64,000 nt of DNA from Apis mellifera. Its lineage: Eukaryota > Arthropoda > Insecta > Hymenoptera > Apidae. Of this stretch, positions 48,641 to 60,254 are shown in pieces (position 1 is the first letter of the stretch; each line of letters begins with the position of its first letter). The translations under genes were made by a program, and so were the position numbers. The notes beneath the pieces were generated by a model. That model was not told the origin of the DNA, made no database searches, and saw only the letters and a list, made by a program, of their open reading frames with translations. The stretch is from contig NC_037649.1 in NCBI RefSeq assembly GCF_003254395.2, positions 9,573,931 through 9,637,930 of the forward strand, written 5' to 3'.

Positions 48641-50401
48641 AATATGAACCACGAGGATAAAATGAGGTAAGAACGAGAGACGTGCGACGTCAATTCGAAT
48701 ATAAGTGCCCGACTCGACGCGAGTGCCAACCAGATAGCTCGACGCGCGAAGACCGTCTGCCGCGCGCTTTGCTTTCGGTCCACTTCGTGAGACATCGGCA
48801 GAAGCCGAGATCGCCCGAACGCCCCGATCCCCCGATAGCGCCGTTTGATATCGTCCACCGTTGTACCTACTTTCGTACTTTCGTGCCTAACCTACGTACA
48901 CACGCACTTTACCGTATGTCTGGTATTATGTGTTTATTTTGTATACACGTTCGCATCGACGATTCTCTATCTGGAGAATGGATTTACAGGAACGTACGTC
49001 ATCCTCTTTTTTCTTTTATTTCAATTTTTCAACGATTTCGATCTTGACGTTGATTCATGTAGTTCAAGAATGAGATCTGTCATTTTATTGCAATTAGTGA
49101 ATATTAATGTACATTTATACTTTTTTCGACAACAGTTTTTTGTTGTGTGAGAGAGTGAGAGAATTTTATTGCTGAGTGTAAAAATCGTTTTTAGATGAAA
49201 GAATTGGAAATTATTTTTCAATCATATAAATACAGGTTATGTGTTTCTGTATCTTTCAATTAAATATTCCTTCGAAATTGAAAATTGAATGAAAATGAAT
49301 TAATATAACGAAACATTCTATCGAATGTAAGAGTATAACCTAAAAGTGATTGTTTAAATAGTTTGTTGGAAAGTGAAGTGTCTTAAAATTTCTTATCCTG
49401 GAAGAAGATTCTTTCAAAATTAATTTTTGTGAATCTCTTGTCTAATTTTCGTCTTATTTTTATCTTATTATTTAATCTAAACGAAACATCCTGAATTTAT
49501 CGCCATATTAATATCTATCTTCGAGACGACAAGTATATAGCGATATGATCGATACATCGAAAGTTGATTTTTGACAAGAGAGAGAGAGTAAATATTTGAA
49601 TATTCGAGTAGCAAGTGGAAATAAGTGTTTCGTAGATGTATATCTAATATGGCACGCTTATAGTTGTCTCCCGATACATCATGTCACACTTTCATTGACC
49701 TTTTCTATGCATTGTGTATTCGGTATTAAAGATGTAAGGAAAAAATTGAGCATATGTTTTTACGATACTATAAGAAACGTAGACGTGAGTGTATTAATTC
49801 GATCTTAACCTCATTCGGTTTGATTGCATGATAGGTTACTGTGAAAGTTTTATTAATAAACTAGATAGCCATAATATTATATCGTAAAACATGATCCGTA
49901 GATCCGATAAAACGTCGCAAAAAGAAGTTTGAAATATTTATCTCAACTTATAAACAGGTTTCTGTTTCAGTAAAAATTTTACGTTCAAGAATTATTAACC
50001 CTGATTAAAACAAAAACCGAAGAAATCGTTTCACGGTCTAGAGGTTACACGTCGAGGAAGGAATTACCAGTAAAGACCCGAAGGAAAGGAGTGAAAGATA
50101 TATCAGAATAGGTGCGGCCATGTACATAGTATACTTATATTACAATATCGATTTAAGGAATATTCTAATTATTAACATTTTCTATTCGAATATAAATTAT
50201 ATATGTTTATAAAACACGAATCTAAGTATGTTAAAAAAATCAACTATAGAAATTGGTTTATGGTTTACAGGATTCATATTTACAAAAAAAAAAAATTATC
50301 ACTAAATGAAAGTAAAGAAAAGAAACTAAACCTATGTCAAGATAGGAAGAATCGTACACAGGTATAATGATATTGTGAAACGACCGACACAGTTAGACCA
50401 G
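48641..50401. other. Non-coding stretch between two candidate start exons
   Basis: The CpG-rich part ends at about 48,900 and the rest is AT-rich. A minus frame of 139 codons (48858-48439) covers the CpG-rich part but is in a different frame from the signal-peptide exon and has no recognised domain. A donor-like GTGAGT lies at 49,785. Otherwise nothing is supported. Confidence 0.45.
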
Positions 50402-50479
50402 ATGCAACTACAAAGCGTGCAAATGTATCACCATGTGCATTATGACAATGCTTTCCTATCGATGTTTATTCGACGATAA
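50402..50479 (+). CDS. Upstream open frame, 25 codons, uncertain
   Basis: ATG to TAA, reading MQLQSVQMYHHVHYDNAFL and ending in FIRR. It ends 33 bases before the ATG of the candidate start exon at 50513, so if that exon is real this would be a leader uORF. It may equally be chance. Confidence 0.12.
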   Translation: MQLQSVQMYHHVHYDNAFLSMFIRR

Positions 50480-50512
50480 CGTTGCTAGGTCTTACAAATG
50501 CGATTCTACACC

Positions 50513-50623
50513 ATGGCGTACGTGACCGATATGTCGAAGGCGTGCCGTCTGGGACCACAGAAGCTGCAACGGCATATACTAAGAAGACGTACACTGAGAA
50601 ACCACAGTTCCGGAATTTATCAG
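50513..50623 (+). CDS. Candidate first coding exon with consensus donor (partial gene)
   Basis: An ATG in strong context (ACACCATGG) opens 37 codons that run without a stop to a consensus splice donor (TATCAG then GTAAGA, GT at 50624-50625), phase 0. Without splicing it stops two codons later. The peptide is basic: MAYVTDMSKACRLGPQKLQ, then HILRRRTLRNHSSGIYQ. There is no signal peptide or membrane segment. I do not recognise it. It resembles the short alternative N-terminal exons of cytoplasmic proteins. A second plus frame (50482-50694) covers the same bases and shows that stops are sparse here, which lowers confidence. The gene would continue to the right. Confidence 0.28.
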
Positions 50624-52980
50624 GTAAGATAGTACCCACTTCCAGGAGACTCGATGCATGTTATGTGGATGAGAATACAAACTCTCGGGAGTAGTACGCG
50701 TATGCTCCTAACTGGTGCGCTTAAAAGTTTTACGTTCTTTTTACAATGAGTTTTAGCACGAAATGTAAATTCATTTTCTTTTTTCTTAAAGTTCCACTCG
50801 AGATAGATAGCAATTTTAAAAAGTTTCGTTATGTATGTGTGAGAAATTTTCGGTCGAAGTCTCATTTCGAATTAATTTAATTCTTTTTTTTTTCCATCTT
50901 GAAATCTAATTCTTGTCTTAGAGAAAATCGATCGATGTTCAACTGTTAAACGATCAATAGAAATTATCGAACATAATTCGGTCAGACAAACCGGTAAACC
51001 GTTACAAACCGTTATATACAAACTTTTTACGTTTGTTTCTTTGTCGGGACGGAAAATTAGGTTTATCGTACGGATGAATTATAACAAACGGTGATCATGC
51101 TAACGTTAACATTATCGTTAAAGTAGTTATGGATAGTAAGATCTTTAAAGCGAAGTTCTAGTTTGCGGTCAAGCAATCGCCATACCAGACCACCGTTTCT
51201 GTATCACGATAGAGGAACACTTCTATGGATTCAGCTAATCGAGTTGGCAACTATTGTGTAAGCACACACGTACACATAATCATGTTACCGGCAGGCAGTC
51301 GAACCCGTTGTCGTTGTCCAAAACGACTATATGACTAGTAAAATGCTACAGCACTTTTATTACACGTACATGCTATGATGTAAGTATGATATAAGTATAC
51401 GAGATTCATGTAAGTATAATGTGATAAACACTATTTGCAATATAAATATTTGCACACTCGAGTCTATGATTTTAAAACAATACAACAATTTTGTTTAATC
51501 GTAACATTATTTTTAGGTATTTTAAAATTGAATCATACCACTGAAAATGCTAATGGGAGAAACGTTTGATTAGAGACCTAAATTACATCACTATATAATG
51601 ATCACTATACCGATATTCATTCGTCATGATGAATACGATGAATCAAGATTTGGACTCACTAATTTTCTCTTTGATTAATCACCGGCAGCTACCGGTCGCA
51701 AAAATATGGACTAAGAAACGAGCAGTGGAATATCTCGGTATATATACTTCATCATAAGTATTGACTAATGAAATATGTATCAAAAAATTCTAGATTATTA
51801 CTTGCGAATACATGTGTGACGCCTTAAATTTACGTACACGTTCTGTAAAATATTTTTTTTCCTCTTAGCATCGAACTCGTTCTTATCGTAACAACTCTTT
51901 CGCATACAATCAATAGAGATTCACGTCATACAAATGTTTATCCATTGCTTTGATTGGTAACGGAATCCTTTCAATTTAACCAAAACGCGTAGATCGACGT
52001 ATATTTGATAGGAAAGCTGCTTTTGATGTAAATACGTACATTTGATGTACGTTTACAGGAATCTGGATGGGCTTATTATATTCGTGTCTATGTGGAATAA
52101 TTTCCACTTAATTGCACAGTTAGTTGGCAGTTTGATTGGAATTAGTTACGGTCTTAATGGCCAACGTTATAAAGTGTACGACTTAGAAAATGAATCAACG
52201 CTGGTTTTATTATTGTATTAATGACCGATCAAATTTAGTTATTGGCCCATAACTTTTTTAATTGTAAATATTTTTCGGTATATCGACTTTTGGTGGACTA
52301 TCCCGTGAAGTTTCCCGCGATGGGAAGCGTAAAAGCTTAAAAATTATGTGTTTCGGGGCGCTGACAATTTTACTGGCGCGTTTTTAAAAGTTGCGTGCAC
52401 ACATAGATACCTGTATATACCTGTATATCGGTCTTAAAAAGTTATTGGGGCGAGGATTACGGGTGTAAAAAAGTTGAGGGCAAATACTTTACTCTTCAAT
52501 ATAGGCATTCTCTCATACAGGCGTACGCACGTAACTTGCAAAATACTCGGTCTTTCAGCAACGAAGTTACGTTTTTTCTTTCTTTTTTTTAATGTATCTT
52601 CTTCATGAAAAACGTCTTACGCCTCTTAAGTTAGTTCAATGAACATTGAAGAGCGTAAAGCCAGACTCTTACCATCTAATAGGTATATTACCCGAGAACT
52701 TAGTTCTAATGAGAATATGTATGGGATGCTATTAAGAATATTAGCATTTATCACCGCGCTACAAGCGGGAGCAAAAATAGGTTAACTGTTTCCAGGTTGT
52801 TTTGTTAACTGGATTATTATTATGCTCTTTATGCGGTAAGGAATTTCGAAATCGTGGTTAATATTGTTTCTGCGACTTCGTTCCTTATTTGCAAATGAGA
52901 GAAATTCACAAATAGAATTAAAATTTTGTCGAAATAGATCGTATAATCTTGTGGATCGAGAAGTTAAACATTTTTTTCTA

Positions 52981-53008
52981 TTCTTTTCTTTTCTTTTCTT
53001 TTTTTTTT
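52981..53008. repeat. (TTTTC)n / T-rich tract
   Basis: Three to four TTTTC units followed by a T run. Confidence 0.9.
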
Positions 53009-54358
53009 AATCCTTTACAGAGAAAAGGATTAGTAAAAATTCACGTTTGAGAAAACTCTTCGTAACATGTAAAGTTTAACGCGTATCAGCCACATCAGTA
53101 ACGACCAAATAATGGTGAAACATGGATCGATAAAAATCGGTTGTTACCTCCGCTGCTAAATGCACAGGTATCACTGGCTTAAATTCGTATTACAACACTT
53201 CTATCACGATTTAATTTAAACCAAATTAAATATCGGATACACATGAATTACAAACGTACATTAATGCTATGTATTCGCTTTAAATATTCGTTTCGACATT
53301 TTAATCTCGCTTTCACGTTCTTAATTTAATTTTCTGTTCGTCGAATCGATACCTTGGTAATGACAATGTTTTTCGAGTTAGTCCACCGGAATATTTTATC
53401 GGTTGACGCGCGTGTCAATGCATCATTGATCACCGATTATTGAAATGATTCTTATTGAAACATTAGTTATTCAGATCGTCCCTTCCATGCTTGAGCGGCG
53501 CTAAATTAACCGGGGAACTAATAAGTTCCGTTTTTCAATCGTATTTTAGATAGATATGTATATATATACATGAAAAAGCGTTCAACATCGTAACAAATAT
53601 TTCCTTGGCGTATATATAAATCGTGGATTGTTACTCTCTGAGTCAGTGCTGTCGGATATAGATATTAAAATATCCCGCATACCTATCGTACAAAGATATA
53701 CATATATATATATACATCGAACTCGGAGCCTCAGTTTTCTACAGATTGAACGTATCGATATTCTCAAAAATTGAATACATAGAGGAAAAATAAGCAATAC
53801 AATTCAAGAATTTCGTAACTAAAGTCTTACAATAACATTCTTTTTTTTTTTTTTCAATCATTCTATCGTTGGACCTTTAATTTTCCTCCCTGTTTTTTTT
53901 TCCATTCATCGAATATTTAAATTTTAATAGATTTTACACGAAATCGGCCGTTCTCGTCCATCGAAATTGGAAAACCTAATTAGATTGCGTGTCGGTATTA
54001 AATTAAACCTATAAATCATGGAAGAATCGATCCAACCATTCGTGTATAATCTCCAATGATTAAGAACCGGCTGTACACAGCTATTATTAGGGGATTTCCG
54101 CGTTCGCTGTGCATAATGTTGACCTGTTTATTGTCTTTAAACCAACGATCAAATAAACCATAACAAATCTTTCGATATTACGGCTCGTCGATGCTTCTGA
54201 CCTCTAGTTATACCGGAGAATTTCACCGGGGAATATGTTTAATATAATAAATAACGAGTCTCGATAAATCAGAATTTAAGGGGATAAGTTAAGAAAATAA
54301 CCGTGCCATTGGAAATTGGGTCGTTCGAGTGACGATGTTTCATCGGATGAATACGATT

Positions 54359-54374
54359 TATATATATATATATA
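54359..54374. repeat. (TA)8 microsatellite
   Basis: Perfect TA alternation. Confidence 0.92.
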
Positions 54375-55734
54375 CACGGTATAGCTCGCAAAACCGTTAA
54401 TTATTTCTAACTAGTTAGCCCGGGGGATGGCATGGTTGATTGACGCGGCCACAGACACTGAATTAGAGTTCTCGGTGAACGTCGACCACTGGGCGGAAAT
54501 TGAATTTCGATGACAAGCGCAAAATATTAATAGGCAACACGCCGATGTGTCGTTACGTAATATCCGAGTACTTGGACGTGGTCGCCTGTAGTGATAGAAA
54601 TTGGGCGCAATTGTGGAATAATTGTGCATAATGGCGTCGCGAAAATATTAACGATTCAGTGAATACGGCCGCGCGTTTGCACGTTTCCCTCCTCGCGGAC
54701 CAAGCGAAACTGGCCCGAAAATCATGAATGCCAGCAACAGGGTACGCGTTTTGCAATTCATAATCGAATACTTATATAGGGGAAATTGCGCCTGTATCCG
54801 ATCGACCATCCCTGAACGTTAATTTTAAACAACCCGTGATCTCGATTTTACCTCGTTATTCGCTCGTTATTTGGGATTTCAGATTCGTCTAATTCTCGAT
54901 ATTCGAGAATTCCTTTCATCGGCGAGCGTATCGATTCTTGGTCTTGGCTGGTTCGATTCGAAAAATTAACCGTGGAAACGTTCACTGCCGTGCTCATTTC
55001 AAAAGTGATACAGGTCGAACGATCGATCCATTTCTGCATCGCACGGGGCGATAATCAGATTTCCATCCTGTACCCTTTGATACCCCGTAAAATCCTCTTC
55101 CGTGTGTTCGATCAATGATCGCGTTCCACGAGTGCCCCGTTCTCATCATTCCTCCAACAAAATCCGCGCGGGTTAATTTTAAGGATCGAGATATCAAATT
55201 TCAATTTTCGAAATTCGTCGAAACGTATAAAATTTAAGCGATCGATAAACTCTTCAGTTTATATATGCGTAAATAGCAAGTCAAATTAGAACAATCTCGT
55301 CTTATCGTTCGGTCCACGATACGAATTTTCGAAGGGTGTAGTTTCGATTCCATGACAAATCGAAAGTCTTGGAAGGGCAATCAAGAAAAAGGAAAGAGCC
55401 CGTATCGAGGATAAGTTCGTAACAAGTTTTGGATCGTGTCGGATAATATGACGAATGTTGCTCCGACCCGAGATCGTGCATCAAGGGGATTACGCGTCGA
55501 ACAATGTCAGAAGGTTACACGCCGGCTATTTCGCTGCGGGTCGAACATCGGGGATGGGATTCAATTTGAGCGAGGGAGGGGGATTTTGGTCGCGCGAATC
55601 GTTAGCAGCTTTCGATCCTGAAAAGAATGACTCGTTCTGATTTCGAGGAGAAGATTGGCGAGCACCGGATAATCAGATTAGTTTTAGAATCGTGCTTACC
55701 CATTTTGCTTCCTCTCTTCTTGTCTTCGCTGCAG

Positions 55735-55830
55735 GATGAACCAATTGTCGGCCGTCGAATAGCAGTCGTTCTTCCTCGAGTTATAATACGATGCCAGTGG
55801 AAATTCACCTGTATCGAATATTTTAAATAG
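55735..55830 (+). CDS. Possible terminal exon after a strong acceptor, uncertain
   Basis: A 26-base tract that is almost all pyrimidine ends in GCTGCAG at 55734, the best acceptor I saw in the AT-rich half. In phase 0, the phase left by the 50,623 donor, the next 31 codons are open to TAG at 55828-55830. They read DEPIVGRRIAVVLPRVIIRC, then QWKFTCIEYFK. The other two phases stop quickly. The joined product would be only 68 residues and I do not recognise it. No AATAAA lies nearer than about 56,214. The reading frame also continues upstream through the pyrimidine tract, so chance is possible. Confidence 0.15.
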   Translation, partial: DEPIVGRRIAVVLPRVIIRCQWKFTCIEYFK

Positions 55831-55984
55831 AATCGAAATGAACTTGGAATAACAGCCAACTCAACGTTTCGGGATTCGCGAATATGCAAATAGATGCGGT
55901 TTAGGGAATTCGAAATTTGGAATTTCGTTGAAAATCGGGTATAAAATCGATTGATTTTCCATTAGCCGTGGTGCGAATAATAAG

Positions 55985-56092
55985 TTTAAATCTACTTGGT
56001 CGATTTCAAATTGTTTTAAAAGGCGCGTTAAATATTTATTTTTTTTTTCAATTTAAATTTACCCGGTTGATTTCAAATTATCTTTAAAAAGG
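55985..56092 (+). repeat. Imperfect direct duplication, ~67-bp offset
   Basis: TTTAAATCTACTTGGTCGAT at 55985 is repeated as TTTAAATTTACCCGGTTGAT at 56052. Each copy continues with TTTCAAATT and TTTAAAA-AGG, so about 40 bases match with scattered differences. Confidence 0.8.
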
Positions 56093-58902
56093 TATCGAAC
56101 GGAAAAAAGCTGACGATCTGTGAACTGTGCAAGTGTCAACAACAAGGTTATATATTTTGATCGATTACAGCAGATATGTAAATCGATAGATTATAGGCTA
56201 CGAACTGATGACGAATAAAAACCTTAACGATTCTTAAGCGATAGAAAAAAGAGGAAGAAGAAAAAGAAAGAAAGAAGAAATTAAATTATCGCGAACGACG
56301 ATATTATATTTTTCGATGGCCCATCGTTAAACGAAGCATGAGGTTTCTAGCCACTCGTCGATACAATGTATAATTCATAGAATGTGATCTTATAAGGAAG
56401 CCGATAATTGGATGTACGAAGGCCCCCTATTGAATCCACCCCGTGCGTCTGGCTTCGATTTTCAGTGTTTGGTTTTGACAGCAGCTTGCCTCTCGCTACA
56501 TGATACTTTTCATACGTACACGTGCGCCCATAATACGATCGAACGGGATTAAATCGAATTGTTTCGCGTACACGCGTTACTTTCTCTCGACAATTTCAAC
56601 CCTTTCGCTTTCACGAGTATTTTATTAAACGTAAATGATTTCCTCTTTGTTTTTTCGAACGATTCGTAGTTATCGGTGCTTTCTCTTTTGTCTTTTGTTT
56701 TTTTTTTTTTTTGTTTTTTGTTTTTTATCTCGATTTTACTCGAAACCGTAAATCGAGCGGATACGATCCGAATCCGAAGAGATCGGATTAATTCGCAACA
56801 AGAGGAAAATATCGATGATCGTATAATTGATATGTTTCGTTGTTCTTATCTATTTTTTTTTCTTTTTCTTTTTCTTTCTATCGAAAAGCACGAAACGTTA
56901 AAGCACAGTGTTTCGTAAAATTCGACATTCGAGATAACGATGGTGGAACGATGAAATTATAATAACCGAGTGTTGCTGGGGGTTTCTTTCGGACGATAAG
57001 AATAAGGAGCTAATATACGAAAAAATTCAGCGGAAATGGTGGTGATGTTGAAAGGGAGGAGTCGAGACGGAGAAAGAACAGGCCAGAAAGCACGGCAGCT
57101 TTTCCTTATGGCCTAATTATACGACGTGGTAACTACGGAAAGAACCGAGGTTCAACGTAAATTACGGCGCCGCGGTCAAATTATTAAAAACTCTTCCTTT
57201 AATTCCGCGCTAAGAAAATTATATCGTTAGAATTTTCGTTAAAATCGAGTTTAACCGAAATCAGATTCGTTTGTATTTCATTTTATTTATTTATTTTCTA
57301 TTCGAGATGAATTATTCTTTCTTTTTCACTCTTTAGTTTATTAAAATCGACGAACACGATTGATTTAAAAATGAATAGACGGTACGAGATGCGCGTCAAA
57401 GCGAAGACACACCGGTGATCGTTAGTCGTGACGTTTCCTTCCTTTCTCATCGGTCTGTGAACAACTAATAAACGGTTCCGGAGGCCCGATTTCTATCAAT
57501 ATAGCAGAAACTCAGGTGCATTATTACTTTTCGGAGCGCCATTGAACAAATCCGTGGCCTACTTTTATTGTCCGCTGTTCTACTTGGATGAATTGCCACG
57601 AATCGGAGGGAAGGATAACGATTGGTAAAAATTGATCGATTGGTTCGAATGTTGATTGGAAATTATTTATGCGGCTCTAGCTTTGATTCGCGCGCTCGGT
57701 AGGTGTAACCGGTAAATTTATTGAAATCCTGGATATTGATCGCACTCGCACGATAATTCGATCCCGATATAATAGAGATATTGCAGGGATGTTTTCAATT
57801 TACGATGAATAAACGGAATGGGCGAAGTAGAGCGAAACGAGATCGGTCGTAGAACGAACTTTTTATACGACAAAATTTAAAAAAAAAAAAGAGAAAGAGA
57901 GAAACTGAAAATCTTTGATGCGACGAACGGGCAGAATCGAGATATCGATTGCAATAATGATCGAAATCATGATCGGCGAATGAATGAAAATTGAACGTGT
58001 TTCGTGACACGAGTTTACGCCGAGCAAAAACAAACGAATCTGAAAGAAATACGCAAAGTAAATTTCTGCAGTGGCTGGAACAACACTGTGGTGGGTGGTT
58101 ATACGACACCAAAAATACGACCAACAGACGGTACCTCTAAAATTTAATATTATTTTCATTTCGCGAAATGAAACTTTTGGCTTCCTAGCTAATTTTTTTT
58201 TCCTCTCCCTCCTCTTTTCTTTTCGTTGCGAATACTGTCGTGCTATTGTTGTACGATTCACGTTTCGATAGGACTGCGTTCGCGAAACGAAAACCTTTTT
58301 TCGTATTTAAACGCGGGAAACATTTTTCTCCGCTTTCGTTTACTATCCAACGTTTCGTTATTATATTTAAGTAGAACTCTGGAGAAAGCGATCTCTCTTC
58401 GATGTCAAATACGCCCTGGTATGTTATAAAAAAAAATTAAAAAAGAAATTAAAAAAATTGCGATCTCTAAATCTTGCCTCCCTGATCTAACCTCTTTTAA
58501 ATGATTTCAATGGTATAAGCTCGATTCATCATTTTCACAAAGGATAATACTACTTTAATGGCAACGTATATAATTTTATTGCGCGTGTAAAAAAAAAAAA
58601 GATGAAAGAAGGAATTTAAAACGGAAAGACGGAACGTTGAGAAGGGGGGAGAAAAAACGCGCGCAAGTTGGGTAAACTAAAGGGCAGCGGAAAGGAGGTG
58701 AAGGCAAGAAGTATCATCGATTCCCTGCCAGTACATCCGTGTAATCCGAGCTATCCGCGAGTCGACTTTTTATTGCCAACTCGACTAATTTATCTCCCTA
58801 AGCCCTGGTGGCGTCTCATACATAAATCCTACTGACCGTCTCTGCACCTATTCCTACCCTGGTCATCGTCCGCGCCAACTGAATCGCGCCGGCATTCACT
58901 CG

Positions 58903-58922
58903 CCCCCATCCCCCCCCTCCCC
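58903..58922 (-). other. G-quadruplex motif (minus strand)
   Basis: C runs of 5, 8 and 4 on the plus strand. On the minus strand the 8-base G run can supply two tracts, giving four with short loops. Confidence 0.5.
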
Positions 58923-60215
58923 TTTTCATCCTCCTGCAAATTAGAGCAACTCTTCCGAGTGAACTCGGTGGCAGAAGGGGAAAAAAAAAAAAGAAAAAAA
59001 AGAAAAGACAGGATGATCCGCCATCCATACTGCCCAACGTTACGCCCCATCGGGGGACGCTTAATTTTCTTGCGACCTTCCTTGGGGATATTCGTGAGAT
59101 CGAGTTGAAAAATCGCGATTAGAACCTGCGCGCTCTAATTTTTTTTTCGAATGTTGGAAAAGTATTTTAAATTTATAAGAAGGTAATACGTTTCTTATGC
59201 AGTGTACCAACGAAAATTCTAATTTTTTTAAACCTCTTCGAGAACGAAAGGTTTCTCTCTTCTTTCCTATTCTTCCATATCATTGAACGACGTGTAACTT
59301 TTTTTAAGATCGTTACAATTTATTAAGTTATAATTTTGAAAGATTATCCGTTCGTTTCGTGTATTTGAGCAAATGGTCGAAAGTGGATCGAAAATGGAAA
59401 ACGGAGGCGGTGTAATGAGAAGATTATAGCGCGCTTGATAGGCTTTTAAATACCGCCATCCCCTCAATATCCCGAGCGATGCTTAACTTTACGTACAAGC
59501 CCTCTTTACGTGGAGCAGCGATGTCCTCTCTACACGGGTGTCCCGGATTCTGTCAGTTAGGAGCAACTATAATTCTGTTATACGATGTAATCGACCATGT
59601 GTAACAACAGTGGGCTACATGCAGAATTTTGTTCCAACGACTCGTAAGTTTCCTCCCCCCCTTCCCGTTATTATGGATAGATTCAGCCGCTACGTTACGT
59701 AGCCTTATCTCGCGTACGAAAATTCGAAATATCCAAGTTGAATTTCGTTCGATTAACATTGAATATTAAAATTATAGAATTGCCAAAGGTGAAGACGACG
59801 AATAAGGTAAATACCGCTCGTAATTTGTAATTTCTGTCGAAGCGGCCCGATTCCCGTTAAATCGTTTTATTTTTACAACTTGAGTAATAAATACAGTACA
59901 GATCAGTGATATAATTTAAGGATGAATTCCACTACCGTGTTTCACGATATCGCCGTAACTTGTTATTTTAACAACCAAATGTTTTAATTGGTTCATCGTT
60001 GAATAAATATTTTTCCGTGTATAAAATTTTACGCATATTTTGTTCTTTTGCGAACGATATTATTTTTCATATTAAATAAACTTTCGAAATTATATTTAGC
60101 ATTAAATAAACCGGGGAAAATTGTTATTGAAACGGAGTGAAAATTTAATAGGCTTCTCGAGTTAATTTATATCATATCCGATCCAAATGTCTTCTCGGTG
60201 TCATTTATAGATGGT

Positions 60216-60254
60216 GTTCTTTTTTTTCTTTTTTTTCTTTTTTTTTTTTTTTTT
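60216..60254. repeat. Long T-rich tract
   Basis: About 36 of 39 bases are T, broken only by three C. On the minus strand this is an A-rich tail-like tract. No retroposon body is recognised beside it. Confidence 0.93.

Larger units (their letters stand above)
50630..55734. other. AT-rich non-coding stretch
   Basis: Possible intron of the candidate gene. It holds repeated GTAAGTA motifs at 51,378-51,415, an acceptor-like TACGTTTACAG at about 52,061, TTTTC repeats at 52981-53008 and short TA tracts at 53,559, 53,700 and 54359-54374. A slightly GC-richer patch at 54,400-55,200 contains only short minus-strand frames (54411-54756 and 54848-55197) without recognisable content. Confidence 0.5.
55831..60215. 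other. AT-rich non-coding stretch
   Basis: It holds an imperfect direct duplication (55985-56092), T runs at about 56,698-56,725 and 56,856-56,880, and a run of A at 58,588. A GC-richer patch at 58,680-59,050 has a minus-strand quadruplex motif and a polyA/T-containing minus frame that is not believed. An acceptor-like GATTTTCAG ends at 56465 and is followed by a 28-codon frame without a donor. Confidence 0.5.

Noticed and set aside
51626..51757. 43-codon frame
   Set aside because: Ordinary codon content but no splice signal, no favourable start context and no recognised motif. Chance is the simplest explanation.
56440..56550. VLTAACLSL peptide after an acceptor-like site, reminiscent of serine proteases
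   Set aside because: The catalytic histidine of the VLTAAHC motif is absent, the frame stops after 28 codons, and no other protease part is nearby.
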